Below, piece by piece: positions 32,210-40,856 of a DNA stretch of 64,000 bases. The notes beneath the pieces are model-generated. The model ran no database searches and was not told the origin of the DNA. It worked only from the letters and a program-made list of their open reading frames with translations. Numbering within the stretch: the stretch's first letter is position 1; every line of letters begins with the position of its first letter. The translations under genes were made by a program, and so were the position numbers. The stretch lies in contig JAFMLE010000004.1 in the NCBI GenBank assembly GCA_017852395.1, forward strand, positions 1-64,000. Reading direction: 5' to 3'. This DNA is from Flavobacteriaceae bacterium. Its GTDB lineage: Bacteria > Bacteroidota > Bacteroidia > Flavobacteriales > Flavobacteriaceae.

Positions 32210-32887
32210 ATGAACGTAAGGATCCATTCGAGTTGGGAAAAAGCACTTTCTGAAACTTTTGCTTCGACACAATTTTCAGAATTGACCACATTTGTAAAAT
32301 CTGACTACCAACAATTCAACTGCTACCCACCAGGATCTATGATCTTTGAAGCTTTTGATCGTTGTCCTTTTGATCAGGTCAAAGTGGTGCTCTTGGGTCA
32401 AGACCCCTATCATGGCCCCGGACAAGCACACGGATTGGCGTTTTCTGTTCCAAAAGGGATTGCGCATCCTCCATCATTGATTAATATTTTTAAGGAAATA
32501 GAATCCGATGTCGGACACCCTTATCCCCAGCAGGGCGATCTAAGTGTTTGGGCCGATCAAGGCGTGCTGTTGCTCAATGCTACACTAACTGTTCGGGCGC
32601 ATCGGCCAGGCAGTCACCAAGGAAAAGGGTGGGAGCAATTTACAGATCAAGTGATTGCTACTTTATCAAAGCAGCGTAATAACCTGGTCTTTTTGTTGTG
32701 GGGAAATTTTGCCAAAAAAAAATCAAAACTTATAGATGGGTCCAAGCATTGCATTTTGACGACTGGCCACCCGTCACCATTGAGTGCCAATCGCGGCTAT
32801 TGGTTTGGCAATGGGCACTTTAGCCGTTGCAATACGTACCTGCAATCAGTAGGCAAGAGCACCATAGATTGGTCATTGGCATACTAA
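32210..32887 (+). CDS. ung: Uracil-DNA glycosylase, family 1
   Basis: VVLLGQDPYHGPGQAHGLAFSVPKG, LLLNATLTVRAHRPGSHQGKGW, TGHPSPLSANRG. Confidence 0.97.
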   Translation: MNVRIHSSWEKALSETFASTQFSELTTFVKSDYQQFNCYPPGSMIFEAFDRCPFDQVKVVLLGQDPYHGPGQAHGLAFSVPKGIAHPPSLINIFKEIESDVGHPYPQQGDLSVWADQGVLLLNATLTVRAHRPGSHQGKGWEQFTDQVIATLSKQRNNLVFLLWGNFAKKKSKLIDGSKHCILTTGHPSPLSANRGYWFGNGHFSRCNTYLQSVGKSTIDWSLAY

Positions 32888-33759
32888 ATGCTCAAACAAC
32901 CCTCCAGGACCAACGCGATCATTTGATCGACCACAAGATTGGGCTTATCGGTAAACTGACCCGTAACTCTATTGGCCAGTAGTGCATTGAAAGACAAGGC
33001 ATGGTGGTCCATCAGCGATGCAAGGAGATAAATTCCTGCCGTTTCCATGTCAAAATTGGTGAAACGATTGGCTTCAAAATCAAAATTTTGCAATTGCGCA
33101 ATCCAATTTGGATAAGCGATAGGGATACGCGCCTGCCGCCCTTGAGGGCCATAAAACCCGGGGTGTGTAATAGTAATGCCCTCTTCGGTAGAAATACGTT
33201 TGAATTTTTCAAAAAGGGGCTGTGAGGCAGCTACAACATACGGCATTACGTTTTGAAAATTTTGCTGAAAATAACGTGCTATTGCCTGGTTCAATGGGAG
33301 TTGCTCTGCACTGTATTGGTAAAAAGCCCCTAAGGCATCAACCCCAACAGCATATTTTGAAGCTAAAATGCTGCCCAGTGGCAAGTCGGGCTGAATCGCA
33401 CCAGAGGTTCCTAAACGAATAAAGGTGAGCTGAGTAGTGCTGCTTTTTGGCTGCCGTGTTTTAAAATCAACATTGAAAAGTGCATCAATCTCATTGAGAA
33501 CAATGTCAATGTTATCCGTACCCATTCCTGTAGAAACCACCGATAAGCGCTTTCCTTTATAAAAACCCGTAAGGCTTTTGATTTCACGTTTTTGATATTC
33601 AAACTCAATCCGATCAAAGTGCCTAGCGACTTGTTGTACCCGGTCGGGGTCACCCACAGTAAGAATCACAGGGGCCAGTTGACCTGGCTGAAGACCTAGA
33701 TGATATATAGAGCCATCCAGGTTTAGAATCAAATCTGCCGCACTCATTGTCATAATCAA
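32884..33759 (-). CDS. Nucleoside phosphorylase (uridine/purine phosphorylase family)
   Basis: VILTVGDPDRVQQVARHFD, VVSTGMGTDNIDIVLNE, RLGTSGAIQPDLPLGS, FDMETAGIYLLASLM. Confidence 0.92.
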   Translation of the reverse strand: MIMTMSAADLILNLDGSIYHLGLQPGQLAPVILTVGDPDRVQQVARHFDRIEFEYQKREIKSLTGFYKGKRLSVVSTGMGTDNIDIVLNEIDALFNVDFKTRQPKSSTTQLTFIRLGTSGAIQPDLPLGSILASKYAVGVDALGAFYQYSAEQLPLNQAIARYFQQNFQNVMPYVVAASQPLFEKFKRISTEEGITITHPGFYGPQGRQARIPIAYPNWIAQLQNFDFEANRFTNFDMETAGIYLLASLMDHHALSFNALLANRVTGQFTDKPNLVVDQMIALVLEGCLSI

Positions 33760-34100
33760 CCTCCTACACGTTTTACATGGTGTCCCAAACCGACCAAAAA
33801 TTCAATGATCTGATCGCGATGATCGCCTTGAATCAAAATGGTATCGTCCTTGACAGAGCCACCAACCTTCAATTGCGTTTTTAGTTGTTTGGCTAAGTCT
33901 TTGAGAGCTTCCTTAGACCCTTCAAAGCCCTTGATAAGTGTTACTATCCTACCGGCACGTCCTTTGGAACTAAAATGGGCTTCTAAATATTGTTTTTTGA
34001 AATTCGAAGGGGTTTCAAGCTCCATGATTGGATCGGGCGCCAAATCTTCAAATTGGATTTGGGCGAGCGCTTCAAAACTACTTAATTTTTTTTCTTTCAT
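33756..34100 (-). CDS. SUI1/eIF1-like translation factor (YciH family)
   Basis: GRIVTLIKGFEGSKEALKDLAKQLKTQLKVGGSVKDDTILIQGDHRDQIIEFLVGLGHHVKRVGG; start reassigned to MKEKKLSSF. Confidence 0.92.
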   Translation of the reverse strand: MKEKKLSSFEALAQIQFEDLAPDPIMELETPSNFKKQYLEAHFSSKGRAGRIVTLIKGFEGSKEALKDLAKQLKTQLKVGGSVKDDTILIQGDHRDQIIEFLVGLGHHVKRVGG

Positions 34101-34160
34101 TTTATGCTTAAAAATACAAAAACTCAAATAGCATTTTCTATTTTTATCCAAGATATCTAT

Positions 34161-36137
34161 ATGACTTTCGATCGACAAAATAGTAGCGATTCTACCCTTA
34201 TCGACTTGTATAAGCGGATTTTATTTCCTCGTATGATAGAGGAAAAAATGCTTTTGCTATTGCGTCAAGGACAAATTTCTAAATGGTTTAGTGGAATTGG
34301 TCAAGAAGCTATTTCTGCTGGAGTTACCGCAGCACTAAAACCCGAAGAATACATCTTGCCAATGCATCGAAACCTTGCTGTTTTTACGGGACGTGGCGTG
34401 CCTTTGATACGGCTTTTTGCACAGTGGCAAGGAAAGGCCGCTGGATTTACAAAGGGCCGAGATCGTAGCTTTCATTTTGGCAGTCAGTCCCATCATATCG
34501 TAGGGATGATCTCACATTTGGGACCCCAAATGGGGATCGCCTGTGGCATCGGATTGGATGCGCTTTTGAGCACCAAAAACGAAGTTTGTGCCGTGTTTAC
34601 TGGTGAGGGAGGAACTAGTGAAGGGGAGTTTCATGAGGCTCTTAATACGGCTTCGGTATGGCAATTGCCCGTTTTGTTCTGTATAGAAAACAATGGTTAT
34701 GGCCTTTCAACTCCAAGTTCAGAGCAATATCGTGTGGATCAATTATCCAAAAGGGGAGTGGGCTATGCTATGGAAAGTCATACCCTGGATGGAAACAATA
34801 TTTTGGAAGTTTTTCACACGGTAGCAAACCTGGTTGAGAGCATGCGCCAAAACCCCAGACCCGTATTGATAGAATTCAATACTTTTCGAATGCGCGGGCA
34901 CGAAGAGGCAAGTGGTGTAGCTTATGTTCCCAAAGAATTGATGGACCAATGGGCGGTTAAGGACCCTGTTGAAAACTATGAAAGCTATTTGCTGAACCAA
35001 AAAATAGTAACTTCAAAAGACGTGGAGGCCATCAAAGCCTCTTTTGCGAAAGAAATTCAAGATGCTTGGGAATTTGTCAAGTCAGAGCCCCTTATTTCTT
35101 TTTCTGAAACAAATGAATTAAACGATGTATTTCAAAATACTGAAATACAATACATTAAACCTCAGGACAAAACAGAGGAAATACGTTTTATCGATGCCAT
35201 AAAAAAAGGACTATACCAAGGCATGGAGCGGCATCAAGACCTTGTACTCATGGGACAAGATATTGCAGCTTATGGCGGGGTTTTTAAAATCACCGAAGGG
35301 TTTTCTGAAAAGTTTGGTAATGATCGCGTTCGAAATACACCACTCTGTGAATCAGCTATTGTTTCTGCTGCATACGGATTGTCGGTAGCAGGGCGGAAGG
35401 CTATGGTCGAAATGCAATTTGCTGATTTTGTATCTACAGGTTTTACACCTATTGTAAATCTATTGGCAAAATCCCATTATCGCTGGGGGCAACAGGCCGA
35501 TGTTGTTATCCGAATGCCCTGTGGGGGTACGGTAGGAGCGGGGCCTTTCCATTCACAGACTAACGAGTCGTGGTTTACAACGGTTGCTGGGCTCAAAGTC
35601 GTTTATCCTGCATTTCCGTTTGAAGCCAAAGGGTTGTTGCTTACGGCATTGGAAGATCCCAATCCCGTTTTATATTTTGAGCATAAAAAATTGTACCGTT
35701 CCATAAGCGGTAAGGTGCCCGAAGCGCCTTATTTACTACCCTTCGGAAAGGCAACATACCGCCACGAGGGTTCAAAAATGGTGTTGATCACCTATGGTTT
35801 GGGCGTGCATTGGGCTTTGGCACAAGTTGCTCAATTTCCTGAAAACACATTTAGTATTTTAGACTTAAACACACTCATCCCTTGGGATCGAGAAACGGTT
35901 TTTGATGCGGTCAAAAAACATAATAAGGTTTTGTTGTTGCAAGAAGACAATCTTACGGGTGGTTTTATGGGCGAGGTTGCAGCAGCAATTTCAGAACATT
36001 GTTTTGAATCCCTTGATGCTCCCGTAAAGCGATTAGGTGGCTTAGACACTCCGATTCCTTTTGCTGCAGCATTAGAAGCAGGCTATATGCCAGAAGGAAG
36101 GTTGCAAAAAGCAATTAATGAATTGTTGGAGTACTAG
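34161..36137 (+). CDS. Fused alpha/beta 2-oxoacid dehydrogenase E1 (about 658 aa), second paralogue in the window
   Basis: FTGEGGTSEGEFHEALNTASVWQLPVLFCIENNGYGLSTP; MGQDIAAYGGVFKITEGFSEKFG; MPCGGTVGAGPFHSQTNESWF. Confidence 0.92.
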   Translation: MTFDRQNSSDSTLIDLYKRILFPRMIEEKMLLLLRQGQISKWFSGIGQEAISAGVTAALKPEEYILPMHRNLAVFTGRGVPLIRLFAQWQGKAAGFTKGRDRSFHFGSQSHHIVGMISHLGPQMGIACGIGLDALLSTKNEVCAVFTGEGGTSEGEFHEALNTASVWQLPVLFCIENNGYGLSTPSSEQYRVDQLSKRGVGYAMESHTLDGNNILEVFHTVANLVESMRQNPRPVLIEFNTFRMRGHEEASGVAYVPKELMDQWAVKDPVENYESYLLNQKIVTSKDVEAIKASFAKEIQDAWEFVKSEPLISFSETNELNDVFQNTEIQYIKPQDKTEEIRFIDAIKKGLYQGMERHQDLVLMGQDIAAYGGVFKITEGFSEKFGNDRVRNTPLCESAIVSAAYGLSVAGRKAMVEMQFADFVSTGFTPIVNLLAKSHYRWGQQADVVIRMPCGGTVGAGPFHSQTNESWFTTVAGLKVVYPAFPFEAKGLLLTALEDPNPVLYFEHKKLYRSISGKVPEAPYLLPFGKATYRHEGSKMVLITYGLGVHWALAQVAQFPENTFSILDLNTLIPWDRETVFDAVKKHNKVLLLQEDNLTGGFMGEVAAAISEHCFESLDAPVKRLGGLDTPIPFAAALEAGYMPEGRLQKAINELLEY

Positions 36138-36226
36138 TTGTCTCGTTTTTCAAAATCTTCTTTATCGCGCTCTTGAAGTCGATTGACCACAAGTACAACC
36201 AATATAATTCCGGCTGCAAAAAGCAA
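36134..36226 (-). CDS. Small single-pass membrane protein, about 30 aa from TTG (37 aa if a 1-nt frame difference in the A6 tract is corrected)
   Basis: (M)LFAAGIILVVLVVNRLQERDKEDFEKRDN*: hydrophobic helix plus charged tail; stop interlocks with the E1 stop (CTAG). Confidence 0.45.
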   Translation of the reverse strand: MLFAAGIILVVLVVNRLQERDKEDFEKRDN

Positions 36227-36247
36227 AAGTTTTTCAACAAAAAGCAT

Positions 36248-36562
36248 CTATCGAACGGTTACTGCAGTTCCATAAGCCAAAATTTCAGAACAACCCTGCA
36301 TGACCATTGATGTTGTCAATCGAACATTGATCACTGCATTGGCACCCATTCGAAGGGCATCATCCGTCATCCGCTGTAAGGCTTGTTCTCGGGAATCTGC
36401 CTGAAGTTTAGTGTATTCGCTAATTTCACCACCTACAATGTTTTTGAGCCCTGCAAACAGGTCTTGTCCTACGTTGCGTGCGCGTACTGTACTACCACGT
36501 GCAATGCCGTGTACTTCGATGATTTCTTTGTTGGGTAGGGTTGGTGTGTTTACGAGAATCAT
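36248..36562 (-). CDS. YbjQ family (heavy-metal-binding domain/UPF0145) protein
   Basis: IEVHGIARGSTVRARNVGQDLFAGLKNIVGGEISEYTKLQADSREQALQRMTDDALRMGANAVINVR. Confidence 0.93.
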   Translation of the reverse strand: MILVNTPTLPNKEIIEVHGIARGSTVRARNVGQDLFAGLKNIVGGEISEYTKLQADSREQALQRMTDDALRMGANAVINVRLTTSMVMQGCSEILAYGTAVTVR

Positions 36563-36569
36563 ATTTTTT

Positions 36570-37706
36570 TTATTCTAATTTAAATAAACTCGAATCAATT
36601 TTAGGAAAAAGCTTTAACGCATTTTTATAATAGATTTTTTGAAGAATGGAGTCGGGGAGGTCAAGGCCGTACATCCGCCAATGCGCGTGACGTTTTCGGT
36701 AGTAGGGAAAATATTCGTCTGCGGTTTCTAAAACTCTAAAATAGGTGTAGTATTCTTGGACGTTATAACTGTCTTTGCCAAATAATATACGGTCACCATA
36801 GGCGATCAAAAAGGCCCTCGCACGTCTGGGCTGGCGTCCCAATTCGGCCAAAACAGCTCCAATCTCTGTAACCACATTGGGGTAACGATCGAGGTGGGCA
36901 CTCAGTTGATCGAGGTCGCCACCCATCCAGCCTAAATGTGCATTGATAAAGGTGGTGTTGGGGTGTTTTTCAAAAATATGGTGTTGTTCGGCCATCACCG
37001 CTTCAAAAGACGGATTGGAGGCAGGGTCGCGGTACCGACCGGGCTTTTGACGAAGCTCTAACCATCGTTCATTGAATCGATCTTTGGGGGCCCAAAAAGA
37101 AGCAGGTTCTCCCGAATGAATCAAAACGGGGATGCCATAAGTTCCACAAGCTTCCCAGATGGGATCCAATCTGGGGTCGTCTATCGAAATTCGTTGCCCG
37201 TTAACATCGCGATCCGTTAGGCCTAAGGATTTATACACTTTGAGGCCGATAACGCCTTGATCTACTGCATCTGCGATTAATTGTACGTTGTTTTCGGCAA
37301 AATCTTCTTCGTCAATTTTTTCAAAATCAATATTTAAAAACAATCCAAACCGCGTGGGGGCGTTTTCATTTATGTTTTTTAACGATTGACTCAAATACAT
37401 TCCTCTAAAACCACTAAGGTTGACCATAAACGCCATATTGAGGCTGTCCATCTCAGCGACGAGTTTGGACAGGTCCTTTATGGGCATGTCAAATTGGTGG
37501 TTGTGGACGTCTACAAAAGGATATTTGGCACGTTTTAGAAGTGTTTCTGGCACAACAAGTGAAGATTTTGGCTCATATTCTTCAATGTCCATTAGATTGT
37601 TTTTACGCTGTATAAAATCAATGGCGTAGTAGCATACTGCGGTAACTGTACCGATAAAAAACAGGATTTTTAATAGGTTTTTAAACCCAAACCACACTGC
37701 TTTCAT
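36570..37706 (-). CDS. Membrane-anchored amidohydrolase (TIM-barrel metal-dependent hydrolase)
   Basis: FVDVHNHQFDMP, IPVLIHSGEPASFW, TFINAHLGWMGGDLDQLSAHLDRYPNV, DRILFGKDSYN; N-terminal TM. Confidence 0.85.
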   Translation of the reverse strand: MKAVWFGFKNLLKILFFIGTVTAVCYYAIDFIQRKNNLMDIEEYEPKSSLVVPETLLKRAKYPFVDVHNHQFDMPIKDLSKLVAEMDSLNMAFMVNLSGFRGMYLSQSLKNINENAPTRFGLFLNIDFEKIDEEDFAENNVQLIADAVDQGVIGLKVYKSLGLTDRDVNGQRISIDDPRLDPIWEACGTYGIPVLIHSGEPASFWAPKDRFNERWLELRQKPGRYRDPASNPSFEAVMAEQHHIFEKHPNTTFINAHLGWMGGDLDQLSAHLDRYPNVVTEIGAVLAELGRQPRRARAFLIAYGDRILFGKDSYNVQEYYTYFRVLETADEYFPYYRKRHAHWRMYGLDLPDSILQKIYYKNALKLFPKIDSSLFKLE

Positions 37707-38246
37707 CTATTCTATAGGAATCAGTACGCTGGTGGTGTCCCAAACCATCTGAAGAGAAAGTCCTGCAGAGTCGCTTACAAAATCAATGGTAAATTGTTCG
37801 GTAACCGAATCACGCTGCGCGGTTTGCACATTGATGCGCATGATGTCATTGGCATAATCTGGAGGATTATATCCAAAGGCACCTGCTTCAGAATTGAGTG
37901 CGATTACCCAATGATCCGCATAGGGAATGGCATATACCCGATAACGTCCTGCTGCAAGTTTACGTCCACCAATAGCAATATCACCTTGGGTTTCAAATGT
38001 TGTAGCAAAATTGGCTCCGAGTCGCCAGTACTCACCAAAGGGCACCAGTGCGCCAGCTGATTTTTCTCCAAAGATCAAACGATCTTTTTTATAAGGGCGG
38101 TAATAAACCACTTCGAGTTGATTGCCATTTTTATCATAAATTACAGTGTCTTTTGGGCTTTTGGGATTTATGAAAATACCATAAATAAGGTAGCCTGCAA
38201 GCAGTAAAACAATAACAAGTAGTCCGATAAGAATTTTTTTAAGCAT
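37707..38246 (-). CDS. DUF2911-like protein with N-terminal TM
   Basis: RLIFGEKSAGALVPFGEYWRLGANFATTFETQGDIAIGGRKLAAGRYRVYAIPYADHWVIALN; start at MLKKILIGLLVIVLLL. Confidence 0.82.
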   Translation of the reverse strand: MLKKILIGLLVIVLLLAGYLIYGIFINPKSPKDTVIYDKNGNQLEVVYYRPYKKDRLIFGEKSAGALVPFGEYWRLGANFATTFETQGDIAIGGRKLAAGRYRVYAIPYADHWVIALNSEAGAFGYNPPDYANDIMRINVQTAQRDSVTEQFTIDFVSDSAGLSLQMVWDTTSVLIPIE

Positions 38247-38261
38247 GGGTTCTTTTTTTAC

Positions 38262-38269
38262 CAAAGGTA
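38262..38269 (-). promoter_or_regulatory. -7 element TACCTTTG upstream of the DUF2911-like gene
   Basis: Reverse complement of caaaggta. Confidence 0.4.
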
Positions 38270-38392
38270 AGATAAAATGGAGAAGTGGCTGTTTTATAGT
38301 CGTTTTCAAACAATAGGATATCTGTATAGATGACTAAAGATTCTCTATTTAACATAATATTAATTATAGGGGATGCGATATGTCCAGAATAA

Positions 38393-39597
38393 TTACTTAC
38401 AAAAGATCGTATTCCAGTTGGTATCGCCACGGTTTAGCCAGCATTTATGACTGTCCCGGATTTCAAGAACAAACCAATGATTTTCTATTTGGGTTAAAAA
38501 CAATTCAATTTTGATCCCAGCAGTAGAATCATCCGCTAAGCGTTCTATTCGATAATCGACATGCTTGATAAAGCCTTGTTGGGTAGATTGTTTTAGAGTT
38601 TCTAATTCTGAAGGCGCGATTTCGGGAGAAAAATACAACTCCAAAACGTCTTTAGAAGATTTTGGTTTTTGTTGGTTGATCTTAGCCTGTAACATCGTGG
38701 CATCACCACTATTATAGGGATGATCGCTTTGGATTTCATTAGGCGCACGTTGGTCAGGGGCCCATTTGCTTAATTTTTGCGCTACCGTTTTGTTAGGACG
38801 TAAATAATAAGATGCCTTATAATACAATACGGCACTATTTATTTGGTCTAAGGTTTCTTTTAGAAGGCCTAGATTGTAAAAAATCGCCGCCTTCTCCTGT
38901 TTATTCTCAATAATCTCAAGGGCTTTTATCATCGATTCTTCAGCGGCTTTATACTGTTTGTTTTTTAAATAGAAAAGTCCCAAGTTACCCAGTGCTCGTG
39001 TACTTTTGGGATGATTGACCAAATACAAATTTGTCAGTGCTATCGCCTTTTTGAATTCATTGTTTCTATAAAATTCTTCTGCCTGATGATTGTAAAACTG
39101 ATCGTGATTTTTTTGTTTTTTTAACAACGAATAAATATCATATAGATACGAAACTTCGGTTTGATTGGGAGCATCTCTAAGGGTGAGTTGCAATTGATTG
39201 CGCCCATCGTTTATTTTATGAAGTGTTCCATAGCCTTTCGCCCCCCAATTGTCCTCAAAATTAAAGGCCAATGTGGAGTCTGCTACCATAGTCACGAGAG
39301 CTCGAAACTTAAGCAATTTTCCGGGGGAATTCGGGCGGTTTCGATAGCAACCCATAGTGCAGCGTCAATTTCTTCAATCTTAACATCTATATATGCTTGT
39401 CCTGGAGGTTTAATTCCGTACCAGTTATACGAAGTATAGTACTCCCCCAACCACTGCGCATGAAACTTTTTTGGATCTGGAGGCTCCGAACAATCCAGTA
39501 TAAGACACAAATCGCAACTGGAGAATAGTATAAAACTTGCAATCGAAAATAAAGGACCTAAAACGCGGAATGTGTAAGGATTGGCTCTTAAGAACAT
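38393..39597 (-). pseudogene. TPR-containing lipoprotein gene split by an apparent 1-nt frameshift at a G5/C5 tract
   Basis: ORF 39292..39597 (lipoprotein start ...IASFILFSSCDLC...ALWVAIETARIPP) continues in the next frame as GKLLKFRALVTMVADSTLAFNFEDNWGAKGYGTL... of ORF 38393..39355, which carries TPR repeats. One extra G at 39323-39327 restores a single ORF. Confidence 0.75.
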
Positions 39598-39669
39598 GGC
39601 AAATTGATTAGGTTTTCTAAAGTTATAAAAAACCTAACGAATAACCGATTTATCCAAATAGAATCATTT

Positions 39670-40842
39670 TCAGACTTTTAGTCGGATACGATATCGATTT
39701 AAAAGTGCGGCCAAACCTATAATGGCAAAAGAAAATAAAAACGATTTTAACAAACCAATACCTCCTACACCAATCGGATTTGGTAAATCGATCAAGTCGA
39801 GAAAAACTAAAATTTGATAGATCAAATACGGAAGCACATAACATGTTAAGGTTTGTGCACCGGCACTTTTGATGGGTCGAGTCCATGCATCCCAATTTAA
39901 AACATCGACCAGGACATAAATTATTAAAAACGTTAAATAAGAGACGCCAATGCTTACAAGGGTCCAAGACGGGGTGGCTCGAATTTTAGAAAAACCGCCC
40001 CAAAACGGTCGCAGTTCCCATCCGTATAATAAGAACACCAGTCCTAAAACAAAAAATACAATCAGTAGCCTTTTTGGGTATAATTTTAATTTGTTGAGCA
40101 GCACTCCGGCTAGCACTCCCGCCGAAACACAGCTATAATTGGAAGCACTGATTATAAGCCGAATGGGACGTCCTTCACCAAGCGGTATAAATTCTTGAAG
40201 ATGAAGCAAATGAAAAACTAAAAATAGAATCGTAACAAATAACAAACGATGACCTACAAACAAAAAGATCAAGCTATTGAGCAAATACGACCACCCAATC
40301 AGTCCAAGAATCCCCCACCACCTGATTTGGATATAGGCAATAGCCGCCTCACTCCCCGACCGATATATCAGCGCTAAGCCAAGAAGGAGCAACAAGCCAA
40401 CCAGCTGCAATGTCCGCTGTACATTAGGGGTGATTTTTCCAAGATATTGGTAGTCCATCCACACCAAAAAAAACGCAACAACCATTAGGCTGGTCCAAAA
40501 AGCTTTGCTGATGGGCATCAACTCCGGTGTAATGTTTGAATAATTCACCAAGAAAAAACCCATTACCAAAAGGGCTAGAGCTCTAAAAACAATATGGGTA
40601 GCGATATGCCGATTTGAAAAACCTTTATTTCTTCTAGCAGCAACAGCAAGAGGTATCGATAAGCCAACAATAAATAGAAATGCCGGAAATATAAGATCCG
40701 AAAAACCGATAAAATCCTCCGTTGCAGTTGCATGCTCCAACCATTTCGGAATTCCAGAAAGCGTCCAAAAGTCATTGACAAATATCATCAACAACATTGT
40801 GATGGCCCTAAATGCATCAATACTTTTAATCCTATTTGACAT
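39670..40842 (-). CDS. Multi-pass membrane acyltransferase, heparan-alpha-glucosaminide N-acetyltransferase-like
   Basis: RIKSIDAFRAITMLLMIFVNDFWTLSGIPKWLEHA...GFSDLIFPAFLFIVGLSIPLAV; about 10 TM segments. Confidence 0.82.
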   Translation of the reverse strand: MSNRIKSIDAFRAITMLLMIFVNDFWTLSGIPKWLEHATATEDFIGFSDLIFPAFLFIVGLSIPLAVAARRNKGFSNRHIATHIVFRALALLVMGFFLVNYSNITPELMPISKAFWTSLMVVAFFLVWMDYQYLGKITPNVQRTLQLVGLLLLLGLALIYRSGSEAAIAYIQIRWWGILGLIGWSYLLNSLIFLFVGHRLLFVTILFLVFHLLHLQEFIPLGEGRPIRLIISASNYSCVSAGVLAGVLLNKLKLYPKRLLIVFFVLGLVFLLYGWELRPFWGGFSKIRATPSWTLVSIGVSYLTFLIIYVLVDVLNWDAWTRPIKSAGAQTLTCYVLPYLIYQILVFLDLIDLPNPIGVGGIGLLKSFLFSFAIIGLAALLNRYRIRLKV

Positions 40843-40856
40843 GGGTTTAGAAGGGA

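Noticed and set aside
39650-39967. 105-aa reverse-strand ORF in a second frame of the acyltransferase
   Set aside because: Overlaps the coherent 390-aa multi-TM frame; composition looks non-coding.
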